A DNA stretch of 64,000 nt from Malachius bipustulatus. Lineage: Eukaryota > Arthropoda > Insecta > Coleoptera > Melyridae. A program made the position numbers and the translations under genes. The notes under the pieces were generated by a model. That model did no database searches. It was not told where the DNA came from and was given only the letters and a program-made list of their open reading frames with translations. Each line of letters opens with the position of its first letter. The stretch's first letter is position 1. The DNA lies in the NCBI GenBank assembly GCA_910589415.1, contig OU342636.1, positions 7,608,437 through 7,672,436 of the forward strand, written 5' to 3'. Positions 33,601 to 45,600 of this stretch are shown here, in pieces.

Positions 33601-36600
33601 TTTTGCTGGAATACTTGTTCAATACTATGCTTCCTTCTGGAATAAAAAATATCCTGAGGTATTTCGATCGTGTGAAAATTTCAAAGAAACACTTTCACAA
33701 ACTATTTTTTTTAAATAAGATTTAAATTTTTACAAGTTATTTTCGCAAAATTGTCAAGGCAACTTGCGTACAAATTGTTTTAAAAACTTCCCTAGTGTAG
33801 TAGCTATCTAACAAGGTACGAATCTTGTACAAGAATAACAGAATCTCCCCGCTATGTACCGTTACCGAGGAACAAATCCTGAAGTCGGGACGTTTTAAAA
33901 AAAATACGGCCCTGAACGGGGGTCTTAAAATTCTCGGATCCGGCCCATCTTCAACAGGTCGTATTTGGGGGTCCCGAGCTTCGTCCCTACCAAGTTTCGT
34001 CCCGATCGGTAAAACTTTCAGACACTAAGAGTGTTTCCTAGGCTATTCCCGAAAAATCCCGAAATTCCCGAAAAAATGACACTTTTCGGGAACGGATCCC
34101 GCTCATTTTCAATGGGCATCGTGCCACGGTGCGCCTCTTCAATCGAGCCAAATTTCAACTTTCCCACATGAAAACTGGCGGCTCTAGAGTGTTTCCTAGC
34201 AAAGTCACAGAAGTTTCGTAAGTATACGTATTCTTGTGCCCGAAAAATGTCTGTCTGTCGGTCTGTCTGTCTGTGACTTTGCTAGGAAACACTCCAGTTG
34301 AAGCCGCCAGTTTTCATGTGGGAAAGTTGAAATTTGGCTCGATTGAAGAGGCGCACCGTGGCACGATGCCCATTGAAAATGAGCGGGATCCGTTCCCGAG
34401 AAGTGTCATTTTTTCGGGAATTTCGGGATTTTTCGGGAATAGCCTAGTAATAGCCACTCTAAGTGTCTGAAAGTTTTACCGATCGGGACGAAACTTGGTA
34501 GGGACGTAGCTCGTGACCCCCAAATACGACCTATTGAAAATGGACCGGATCCGGGAATTTTAAGACCCCCGTTCAGGGCCGTATTTTTTTTAAAACGTCC
34601 CGACTTAAGGATTTGTTCCTCGGTAACGGTACATAGCGGGGAGATTCTGTTATTCTCGTACAAGATTCGTACCTTGTTAGATAGCTACTACACTAGGGAA
34701 GTTTTTAAAACAATTTGTACGCAAGGTGCCTTGACAATTTTGCGAAAATAACTTGTAAAAACTTTTAAATCTTATTTAAAAAAAATAGTTTGTGAAAGTT
34801 TTTCTTTGAAATTTTCACACGATCGAAATACCTCAGGATATTTTTTATTCCAGAAGGAAGCATAGTATTGGACAAGTATTCCAGCAAAAAAAAAATCAAA
34901 AAGTTAAAGTAGATTTTTTGAAAATTACATTTCAAGACATCTGAAACCATTTTTTTAAGAAAAGTTGAAAATCGAAATATCTCAAAATCTATTGAGTTTT
35001 GTATAGTGCATGTTGGGATTAACTTACTCCTTACCTCTTGTTTTATCAGATCACCAAAGGAATGTATCCAGTTACCAGTAACCCTGTATAGAAAATTGTA
35101 AATATTGAACCAATAATATTTGCCGTATAGATGAATTATATTATGATTCTTTTATTGGTTTTTAGGTTCTCAGGCTTACTTTTGCAGTTATTAATAAATA
35201 GTTGACGTTTCGGGATTGATTAATCCCTTGATCACATATTTAATTAACAATAAAATAGGGACAAATAAAAATTATTTAGTAAAATTAAAATATAAAAGTA
35301 TGACATTTACAAGTCAAAATCTAAAAATGGCATATCGTTTGAAACAAATATTATAATAATAATAATAATAATAATAACATTTATTCCAGCTCAAAATCCG
35401 TATACATTTTTAAATAGCAATCAATTTATAATAACAATTCGTCTCAATTATTACGACTACTTTACATATTAACAAAAGAGCAAGAACAAATGGAATGTAT
35501 CCGACTCTCATGTCCATTTATCTTCACAATCTGTCCTACTCCCTTCCAAGATTCATTTTATCTCTTTTCTTCACATTAGATAGGAACATCTCAACTTATA
35601 CAAGACATAACAGGGCGCTAGACAGCGTGCCACCGCAGCAACATAAGCCAATGCTTGTGTGTTGTGAGGGGGCAAGCCATCCATACGCATATCAAGCCTC
35701 ATTTTACTAAAACCTATTTTAATGTTAATATAATGTTAATACAATTTATAGAAGAAAGCAGACAGTTCTATATCAAATAGTATCGAAACATGACAACAGA
35801 CCGGCACGAAAGATAAGAAACCACGGGCAAATTTTTGCTTTATTACTCACATCCCCACCACCGTTCATACCCACAATAGCCTTTTTTTGATCCATCAATC
35901 CAAATTTAAAATCTGTTTAATTTATTCCCTTGGAAGGTCAAATATCCAGGCCTTGATCTGCTTAGCAAATGTATATTTATTTTTGACAATTTTAAAGTTA
36001 GGTGGTATGGTATTGTAGATCACAGGTGCCAGGTGTTTATAGAATCTTTTACCTATTTCCGTTTTTGTGCGTTTAACGACCAACAATTTGTTCTCCCTTG
36101 CTCTAGTATTTATTTCATGTTCTACCTTTTCCGCACAATGTGCAACGTTATGCTGATATGTGAGCAGCGCCTTGGCATAAATTTGTCTTATATCTAATAG
36201 TTTTGCTTCACGATATAGTTCATCACTTGGATATCTAAAATCTCTACCGTGAATTATTTTTAAGAACCTTTTCTGTATGGTTTCCAAGGATTTTACGCTG
36301 GTTGATCTCACACCCCCCCAGCCCAGTATCCCATACTGTATATGTGTTTCCACCAGCGCATGATACACAGTTTTTAAGCTATTTGTGTCAATGTACTTTT
36401 TCAATGTTCGAAATTTAAATAAAAGGCTTCATTCATTTTAGATAATTGTTATTTTACTATTATTGTTTTTTTTTTTTGTTTTGTTGAGTGGGTGTTTGTC
36501 TATTTTTTATTTGTTTGTATGTGTATATTGTTTAAAATAACTGTGAATGATATTGTTTGGGAAGTGGTGTTATTGTTGGGAGTAAACTTCAGGTTAATTT

Positions 36601-39600
36601 TAATTTTTTTTTTATTATTATTTTTTTTTTATTTTTTAATAAATAATATTTATTGTTGTATTTGTGTGTGTCTGGAAGAGGGTTGTTTTGATATTATGGT
36701 TTGATATATTTGGGAAAGGTTTTTGATTTCTGTTCTATCGTTAATACTATTTTTTTCATTTTGTATGTGGATCATTACAAGGATAGTACTTTTGTATGTG
36801 TTGCGTTCTGTGGCTATTATTTCTGTGTTGTCGTATTTAAATTCGTGTCCTGTGTCATATTATTTATGTCTATTTAGTGCGGTGATTGCATTTTTTTAGT
36901 ATTTGTGACCGTTATTCTTTGTTGTAGGTGTTGTAGTGTTTGTCCTATGTATTTTCCTTCACAGTTGTTACATGGGATTTTGTATACTATATGTATGGGT
37001 CTTTTTTTGTAAAGGAATATTGCTTTTTAATTTTGTGTGTAAGTTTTGGATTTGGTTTAAGCTTTTATGGGCAATTTTGATATTTGTTTTTTTGAAGATT
37101 TTTTCTATTTTTTCTGATAATTGAGGTTTGTATGGCATAGATATGTAGTTTTTTTTGGGCTAGTTGTGTGTTGTTATTTGTGTTGTGTGTGGTTTTAGTT
37201 TGTTTATTAGATGTGATGGGTAGTTATTGTTTATAAGTATTGTTTTTGCTTTGTTGATGATGTCTGGTCTGTATATTGGACTTGTTAATTTTATTGCTCT
37301 GTCTACTAGTGCAACGATGACAGATTTTTTTTGTGTTATGTGGTCTTCTGATTGGAAATTTAGATATCTACCTGATGATGTTTCTTTGGTGTACCATTTG
37401 GTTAGTATTTTGTTTTGTTGTCTTATTAATGTCATGTCTAGAAAATTGATTTGATTGTCTTTTTATAGTTGCATTGTGAATTGGAGTTTAGGGTGGAAAG
37501 AGTTGAAGGTGTCTAGTACTAATTCTTTGTTTTTTGATAAAATTGTTAGTATGCAGTCGTCTACGTATCTTTTATAGAAACCTATTTTATTTTTTAGTTT
37601 TGCTATTATTTTATCTTCTAAGTGTTCCATGACTATTTGGGCGATGACACTTGATATGGGACTTCCCATTGCCACTCCTTCTATTTGTTTATAAAATTGG
37701 TCTTTGTATTGGAAGTATCCTGATGTTAAAGTTAGTGTTAGTAAGTCTGTGAATTGTTTCTTAGGTATTTCGGTGTGAGTTTTGATTAGTGTCCATTTTT
37801 CTTCAATTATTTGAATTGCCAAGTCAAGGGGTATGTTAGTATAATGATTTTACATCAAGTGAAATTAGTATGTGATTTTGTGGTATGTTAATGGAGTCAA
37901 TGAATTTTTTAAAATTGAAGGAATCTTTTACATAATATGTAGTTATTTTTACATGTATGATGTTGGATAGGTATTTGGATAGTTTATACAGTGGACTTTG
38001 ATTGTTTGATACTATTGGGCGAGGTGGCATGCCTTGTGTGTGTGTTTTGATTAGTGCATATATTTTTGGAGATTGTGAGTTGTGAATTGTTAGGTTTTTG
38101 GCTGTGAGGTCATCAATGTGGTTGTCATTTTTCAGTGTTTTTATTAACGAATTGTTTTTATTTTGTATGATGTTTGTAGGGTCGTTCTTAGTTATATAGA
38201 GGTATATCAGGGCTATTCCTTCTAGCTCTGGCAAGTCTATATCTTGGAAGCCTCAAGTCCCCAGCACTCCTAGTGCTGTGGTCATGTATGTCATAATTTT
38301 TTTTAAGTTACTCCGAATGTAGACTAGACTACGTAAAATACAGGGTGTCCCAGCTTATTCGAAGCGGTCTCTGTAGGCCAAACGATTGATTTTTTCCAAA
38401 AAAAATTTGCAAATTCAAGTACAGGATCACAATGGCCATAATTTAAAATTATTTTCGAGTATACAGAGTGTCCCATATGACAGTGGCATATCAAAGTTAT
38501 GTTTTTTTAAATGGAATGCTCCAATGTTATTGCATTTTTAGATTGTCTGAGAAGAGAAAATAGGATTGGCTTTTACAGTTGGTGTTTAAATTCAGAAGTT
38601 TTTGAGTTATAAACAAGTGAAAATCGTCATTTTTCAAGTTCAAGGCCCTGTACAATGAAAACGGTTCAAGATAGAGAAAAACGGCTTACATGTCCCTATT
38701 TTAACTTTTTATGTACTATCCTATGGTATAGAAAATTTTTTACTTTCTTTGATTTTTTTATTTGGCGACGCATGGAGAAATCTCAGAATTTTTCAAATTT
38801 TTTATCACCCTGTATAAACATTTCATTTACATGATAGGATAGTACATGAAAAAGTAAAATAGGGACATGTAAGTCGTTTTTCTCTATCTTCAGCCGTTTT
38901 CGTTGTACAGGGCTTTGAACTTGAAAAATGACGATTTTCACTTGTTTATAACTCAAAAACTTCTGAATTTAAACACCAACTGTAAAAGCCAATCCTATTT
39001 TCTCTTCTCAGACAATCTAAAAATGCAATAACATTGGAGCATTCCATTTAAAAAAACATAACTTTGATATGCCACTGTCATATGGGACACTCTGTATACT
39101 CCAAAATAATTTTAAATTATGGCCATTGTGATCTTGTACTTGAATTTTCAAAAAGTTTTTTGAAAAAGTCCATCGTTTGGCCTACAGAGACCGCTTCGAA
39201 TAAGCTGGGACACCCTGTATACAGGGTGGTCCAACTTAAAACGTCAGGACTTCACCAAACGATAGATAACGTTAAAATAATGCCAGTTTCTCTAATACAC
39301 TTATAGCCGGGAAAGCTTCCTTTTCAAGATACAGGGTGTTAAAGTTTTGGGAAAAAAATAATGTTTTGAGAATATTGTCAAAACGGCTGCTTTAAAAAAA
39401 TTGAAATTTGGCACGCAGCATGAGCTAAGTATCTTTCATGATTTACGGCTTATGATGATAAATTGCAAAAACCAGTGGCGGAGATATGGGTGTGCCATCG
39501 CCCCTTTTCAAAAAAAAAATTGACGCCACTGACTCTATGGCAAATTTAATAATTCTATTCAATGCCCCATGCTTTTTAGAACAAAAAAGTATTCCATAAT

Positions 39601-42600
39601 TTTTTTCACAAGGCGCCCAGTTTTCGAGATAATTCAGGTTTTCTTAGGTAATATCTGTAGCCATTTTAAGAACAGACAAATTCTAATCAAATAACATTTA
39701 CTTAAATAATTAAATAACAGGAATAAACAACACCTAACTAATGTAACAATTGTTCGAAATAACCATTCTGTTGAATGCATAACTGGCAACGTCTTCTGAT
39801 GGAATTGTTTAGACTAAGTAGCACGTCGTGATTAAATATCTGCACAAGCGTTCCGAATCGTAAGCAAGAGTTCCTCTCTATGGGGCACCGGAGTTGCATA
39901 AACGATTTCTTTCAGATGATCCCAAAGATAGAAATCCAGGGGGGTTAAATCTGGAGACCGTGCAGGCCATGCAACTGGACCACTGCGACCAATCCATCGA
40001 CCTTCAAAGTGTGTGTTCAGCCAATTACGAACGTTTGCACCAAAATATGCCGGACACCCATCTAGTTGGAACCAACCTTGTCTTCGCATATCGACTGGAA
40101 TGTCATCCCACATATTGGCATTCTCAGTCTCCAACAACTCAAGGAAGTTTTCAGAATTCAGTCGCTGTGGGAGTTCATAAGGACCAAAGAGGTTACCATT
40201 GTAGATTCCTATCCAAATGTTGACACTAAATTCGTGTTGAAACTTTCGTGGTCTAATTTCGTGAGGATTGTCATGAGCCCACACATGTTGATTGTGAAAA
40301 TTTACAATCCCACGTCGAGTAAAATACGATTCATCTGTCCATAGAATATTTCTTGAGAAATCGTTATTCTGGTCCAGAAGCTACCTACAAAAAAACCATC
40401 CTGCGTTCTTCATCTCCTGGTTGTAAACCATGAACAGGTTGGAGATGAAAAGGATGTCGATGATCCCGTTTTAACACTCTTAAAATTGTGCTTTTAGAAT
40501 GTCCAGTGGTTCGACTCACTCTTCTTTGACTTGTTCTCGGGTCTCTGGTAAATTCACATAGCATGCGGTTGTTTCTTCTTACGGTATCAACATTTAGACG
40601 ATTAGGATTTCTAATGATGGGCCTTATTCCTCTCTCAACGAATTGATTATGTACCTTTGAAAAAACTTTATGTTGTGGCTGTCGTCTGTTGGGAAATCGT
40701 CTGCGGTATTCTAGAGCTGCTTCTGCCGCATTTCCTTCACAAAATCCATAGATAAAATGCATATCAGCATATTCTTGATTAGAAAATCGGAAAGGCATCG
40801 TAATGTTTGAAAATAATTCCAATAGTTTGTTGTAAAGAGATTTAGTGGCACTTTAAGAAGCAGATATTAAATTGGTTAAAACGTCAAAACTTGGTCATAG
40901 TCTACTTCGTGAAATTTAAATTAGTTTTGTAATGTGAAGAGCCTAGCATTACCTAAGAAAATCTGAATTATCTCGAAAAATGTGCGCCTTGTGAAAAAAT
41001 TAGATAGTACTTTTTTGTTCTAAAAAGCATGGGACATTGAATAGAATTATTAAATTTGCCATAGAGTCAGTGGCGTCAATTTTTTTTTTGAAAAGGGGCG
41101 ATGGCACACCCATATCTCCGCCACTGGTTTTTGCAATTTATCATCATAAGCCGTAAATCATGAAAGATACTTAGCTCATGCTGCGTGCCAAATTTCAATT
41201 TTTTTAAAGCAGCCGTTTTGACAATATTCTCAAAACATTATTTTTTTCCCAAAACTTTAACACCCTGTATCTTGAAAAGGAAGCTTTCCCGGCTATAAGT
41301 GTATTAGAGAAACTGGCATTATTTTAAAGTTATCTATCGTTTGGTAAAGTCCTGACGTTTTAAGTTGGACCACCCTGTATAGGCAAGGGAGCGGCAAGAT
41401 TCCTAGTCTTTTAAATAGAGGTTGACAGTGCTCTCTCAATGAGGCATTTGTTCTTTTTTGTGCACGGAATATCTTAATTGCATCTTAATAATTCATCTTA
41501 ATTAATCTTAATAAACATCTTAATATCTTAATGTCAAATGGATAGCTTTTGAAGACTTATGTAAACCTACAAAAAAAAGTTTATTAATTTCCAATAATAA
41601 AAAAATATGGTCAAAATAAGAAATCTCGATTTTTCAGGATATTTAGAGCGACTGAAAATAACCTAATTTATTTTTCAGATTCCTAATAAGCACGAAATTG
41701 TGCAGCATTTCTCTAATTTAATCGACCCTGTGTCTCTTAACGTTTCCAAGGTCCCCATATACTGCCACTTAAACTGGACACCTGTACAGGGTAAGGTTGG
41801 GTTTCTCGCGACATTACTTCCCCCCCAGTAGGCCCCTACTACTTTCTCCGCTCCTGTCGCTTTGAAATCCTCTCAGCGTTGCCACATACAAGCCGTTCTC
41901 CTACGTTTTCCAGACAATTTGTGCTTGTTAGGTGACAAGCGATTCTCTCTTGTGAGTTCGCTTCGCACTTCTCTCCTCACCCGCTGATACCAGTTTATTA
42001 GCACAGGCTGGAATTAGTCTGTTGGCCACTTAGAGTTACAGGTAATATTATAGATATTGTTACAGGTCTCACAATTATTATAAAATCACCACTAAAGTCT
42101 GCAAATGTCTTTATTCTCCAACACAAATACAACTTATAAACTTATAATCTTCAAAACTAAACAATCAATAACCAGCTGTCCTCTTGTCTCCACATACAGA
42201 TATTACACCACTTGTCTATACTCCTCAAACAATTCACTATATATCACCACTGGCTACTCTGTCTTCCTTACTCTGTATACTTCAGACTTCGCACCTCCAC
42301 CATCCAAGTTACTACTGCTGCTAGAGCGCCGAGAGCTCCGCCTTTATATCCCTGGCCGTGGAATCTAGAAATGTAAGATAGTTCATGAACCATTCTGGTA
42401 TTTAGTAGAACGCTCACTGTCCGTCAATGTGTCATTCCTGTCACGTGACTGGAACTGTCGCGAAAGTGTCGTTTCCTTGAATGGGGCTAAGTCATCATAA
42501 AAAAATGTAAGCAAACAAGAAATATGAAACTAGAATTTTTCAAGAAACAAATTGATGCAATCATATAATTTTTCGAGAGTGGTCGCGTTATACTCTAATG

Positions 42601-45600
42601 TAATTATGTATTTAAATAAATATTACTCGACACAAGCCCAGGCGGTACTCTTTTTATTTTTATTGGTAATTAACTCTTCAAAAAGGGAGTAGAATCTATT
42701 TCCAGCAATATCAGACCAATCTTTTGATAATACAGGGCATTTTAAAATCGGTGATTATCTGAGAGATTCTTGATTATGTTCGTGTAACCTGACATAATTA
42801 TTTTCCAAAGTGCATAATATGGCACTTTTATATTTTTCATGTGGCAGATTACTGCAAACCCAGCCCAACACATAAAGTCTGTACACTGAGAGTTGTCTGT
42901 TGTGAGAACTAAGGATACATCATCTCGTTATGTTTCTTACTCCTTCTATTGCATTGCATAGTCAATCGAGTTAAAATGGGACGTATTGTCAGAAGTACGT
43001 TTGAATCGTCAGCAATTCTAAAAAGATGAGCGAGAGTGAGACGGAAGTATCGACTCGCGTCTTGATACGCTTAGATTGATACGATATTACGATAAGATTG
43101 TCGTCGTTACTATCAGTAGTGTCAGTGTCAGCGGTAAATATACTTACGCCCGTATTCACAAACGATAATTTCCTAAATAATTACGTAATCAATTATCCCC
43201 ATCTCATTCTATTGCAAAAAAACTGCATATCTCCATCTCACTCATTTAAATAATTACGTAATTATTTAGGAAATTATCGTTTGTGAATACGGGCATTAAT
43301 ATACTTAAAAATAGGTTTGTTTTGTGATTTGAAACGTTTTTAATACGAAATTAGCAGAATTACCTGTGTCCTGTGATAAACTATGAGTAACTTATTATAA
43401 TTGCTCGAATGCCTAAAAATCTACTTCCTTGCTTTGCCTGGGAAACGATTGAACTCCCTAGTACGTGGTCTTGTGGTAAAATTGCTGAAATATTTTACTT
43501 GCAAATAAGAAAACGGAGGTGTTATTCTTTCTTTTAAACGGCAACCAGCAGGTAGGTGACATGATATTTCTATCATGATGATAACAATAATTATTATGAT
43601 TCTTATTTACTTGCATTATATAATATTTGTTATCAAAAAGTTGCAAGGCTCTACTTCGTCAATAACTTGTCGAAATAATATATTTATAGGATATTCATTA
43701 TTCCTCAACACACGCCACTGACACGAACTGCGATACCACATCTGGTTCGACTTAGAAATAAGTGTACGATTCAAATCTAATTAAATGAAATTGTTTAGTC
43801 AGAATCAGTGTGGCATGACAACGGACAACTCTCAGTGTACAGAGAGTATGTTTCTGAATTTTTTCAGCCAATTTCCAAAATCAGTTAATGAGCAGAGTGC
43901 AGAAGTCGAACGAGTCGCTACAGGAGTTTGAAGCTGATGTCAACAGGATTGCCCATCAAGCCTACCGAGACTCCCGCAGAATTTTAAAGAACAAAACTAG
44001 CCTCCCAATCCTTAGATTAGATTTATCGTGAGTGGGCCATAGTGACACCCCCACTGCGACCGTAGGTCTATTATGGCTCACATCTACTGCTACATTAACC
44101 TCATCAGATCAGCCTCTTTGAGGAAGCTGACCATCTTGACTGTTGTTAATGTATCCAGGTCCTCCGGGGTGAGAAAGTCTCTCCCGAAGGTTTGTAATCT
44201 GGTCTTTCCCAAAGCGGGACACTCACATAGGACGTGTTTTGCTGTTTCGCTATCCTTCAAGCACAGGCGGCATTCAGCGCTGATTGCTAAGCCCCTCCTG
44301 TGCAGATGATGACCCAGCTTGCAGTGCCCAGTATGTAGGCCTATTAGGGTTTTCATTTCTTCCTGCTAAGCTCAAATAGTTCTTTGGTCTTTTTCTTTTC
44401 GAATGGTCCAATCTTGGTAAGTTTTGCCAGTGCTGGATGACTTCCCTCTCAGCCCATTTTTGTATTGTTGTTGTGGCAATATCTGGTGATATGTCAAATG
44501 CTGGTTCTGGTCCATTGAATTCGGATTCCGCACCTTTTCTTGCCAAAGAGTCGGCAAGTTCGTTCTCTCCATATCCAGCATGGCCCTGAATCCAGACCAT
44601 AGTTACTTCGTTGCTCTTTGCTAGAGCATTCAAGGTTAGTTGACAGTTCCAGACCAACTTGGATTTGCAGTGGCTGGAGCTAAGGGCTTTTAGATTTAGG
44701 CCTGGAAAGTGGTTGCGTGAAGGCCCAGGCTCGAGAAGGTTGTATTCTTCGAATCCAGCGCTACACACCCCAGCTCAAGCTCCTATGGATGTCTTGGATC
44801 CATCGGTGAACCAACTGAAATCTGCTTTCAGGAGTTCATTTCTGGTGTCCTCCCACACGTCTCTTCTAGGAAGGACCTTATAAGCAGAGCGCTTCATGAT
44901 TGTCTTAAGCATTATGTGCGAGGCCATACCCAGTAGACTGTGACTTTCTATGTCATCAAGTAACCTGGTTCGCTCCATGCTATAAGCCCTAGGTAAGCTT
45001 CTTACCATCTGTTTCATTCTATATGGAGTCCACCTGGCCTCTATTTCCAAATAAATATGGAGAGGTGGTAAATCTATTAGGATCTCCATAGCCGCCGACG
45101 GTGTGGTGTTAATGGCACCACAGATCGCCAGACAAGCTGGTCTCGACAGGCTAGAGAGCTTTAATAAATTTGGCCATGGCCTGCTGGCTTTTTGACCACC
45201 AAGCGATACTGTCATATGAAATGCATAGATCTGATGACCATTACGTAAAGCCAGTATACTTGTTTGGGTGCGATTCCCATGTTTTGCCACTGATTTTTCA
45301 CACGTCCATAAGGAGAGTTTGGCTCTGTGTATAACTTTTTCCAGATGGAAGTTCCAAGTGAGCTATTTGTCCAGGATTATTCCTAGGTACTTGGCTTCCT
45401 CCGCAAATGGAATGGTTTCTCCCAGAAGAATTGGGGACGGTAAACCGTCCAACCTTCTCTTTCTGGAGAATGGTACTGTGACAGTTTTGCGAGGGTTGAC
45501 CGACATGTGTTCCCTCTCGCACCGCTGGTAAGTCATCTTGTGCTTTTCTGGTAAGTGCTTTCTGAAGGACCCTAGAAATGGTCGCTATAGATCTACCTTT

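Larger units (their letters stand above)
36420..38240 (-). mobile_element. Penelope-like element (PLE), RT and GIY-YIG endonuclease, 5'-truncated
   Basis: Minus strand, RT first and endonuclease second. RT shows PRPIVSNNQSPLYKLSKYLS, GVAMGSPISSVIAQIVME and FYKRYVDDCILT; the PIV/MGSPIS/YVDD set is diagnostic of Penelope-like RT, not LINE or LTR. The region then encodes a GIY-YIG nuclease. A few frameshifts (near 37,830, 37,450 and 36,880) show decay, but all domains remain. Confidence 0.88.
31535..41784. mobile_element. Long-TIR element split to 10.2 kb by nested insertions
   Basis: CAGGTGTCCAGTTTAAGTGG at 31,535 recurs inverted at about 41,765-41,784, with TA on both sides (31,533-31,534 and 41,785-41,786). 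The arms stay alignable for about 260 bp once inserts are removed: CTTGGAAACG, TTAAATTAGAGAAA, AAATTTCTTATTT and CAAAAGCTATC blocks occur at 31,568-32,400 and, mirrored, at 41,525-41,760. Everything between is later insertions. No transposase belonging to this element itself was found. Confidence 0.7.

Noticed and set aside
33825..34663. Mirror ORFs in FB-B (ISPLCTVTEEQILKSGRF)
   Set aside because: They occur on both strands because the element is a palindrome. No domain, no splice signals.
36492..37454. Plus-strand hydrophobic ORFs over the Penelope-like element
   Set aside because: Antisense shadows of the Penelope RT and nuclease; the T-rich complement produces strings of Phe/Leu/Val that mimic membrane proteins.
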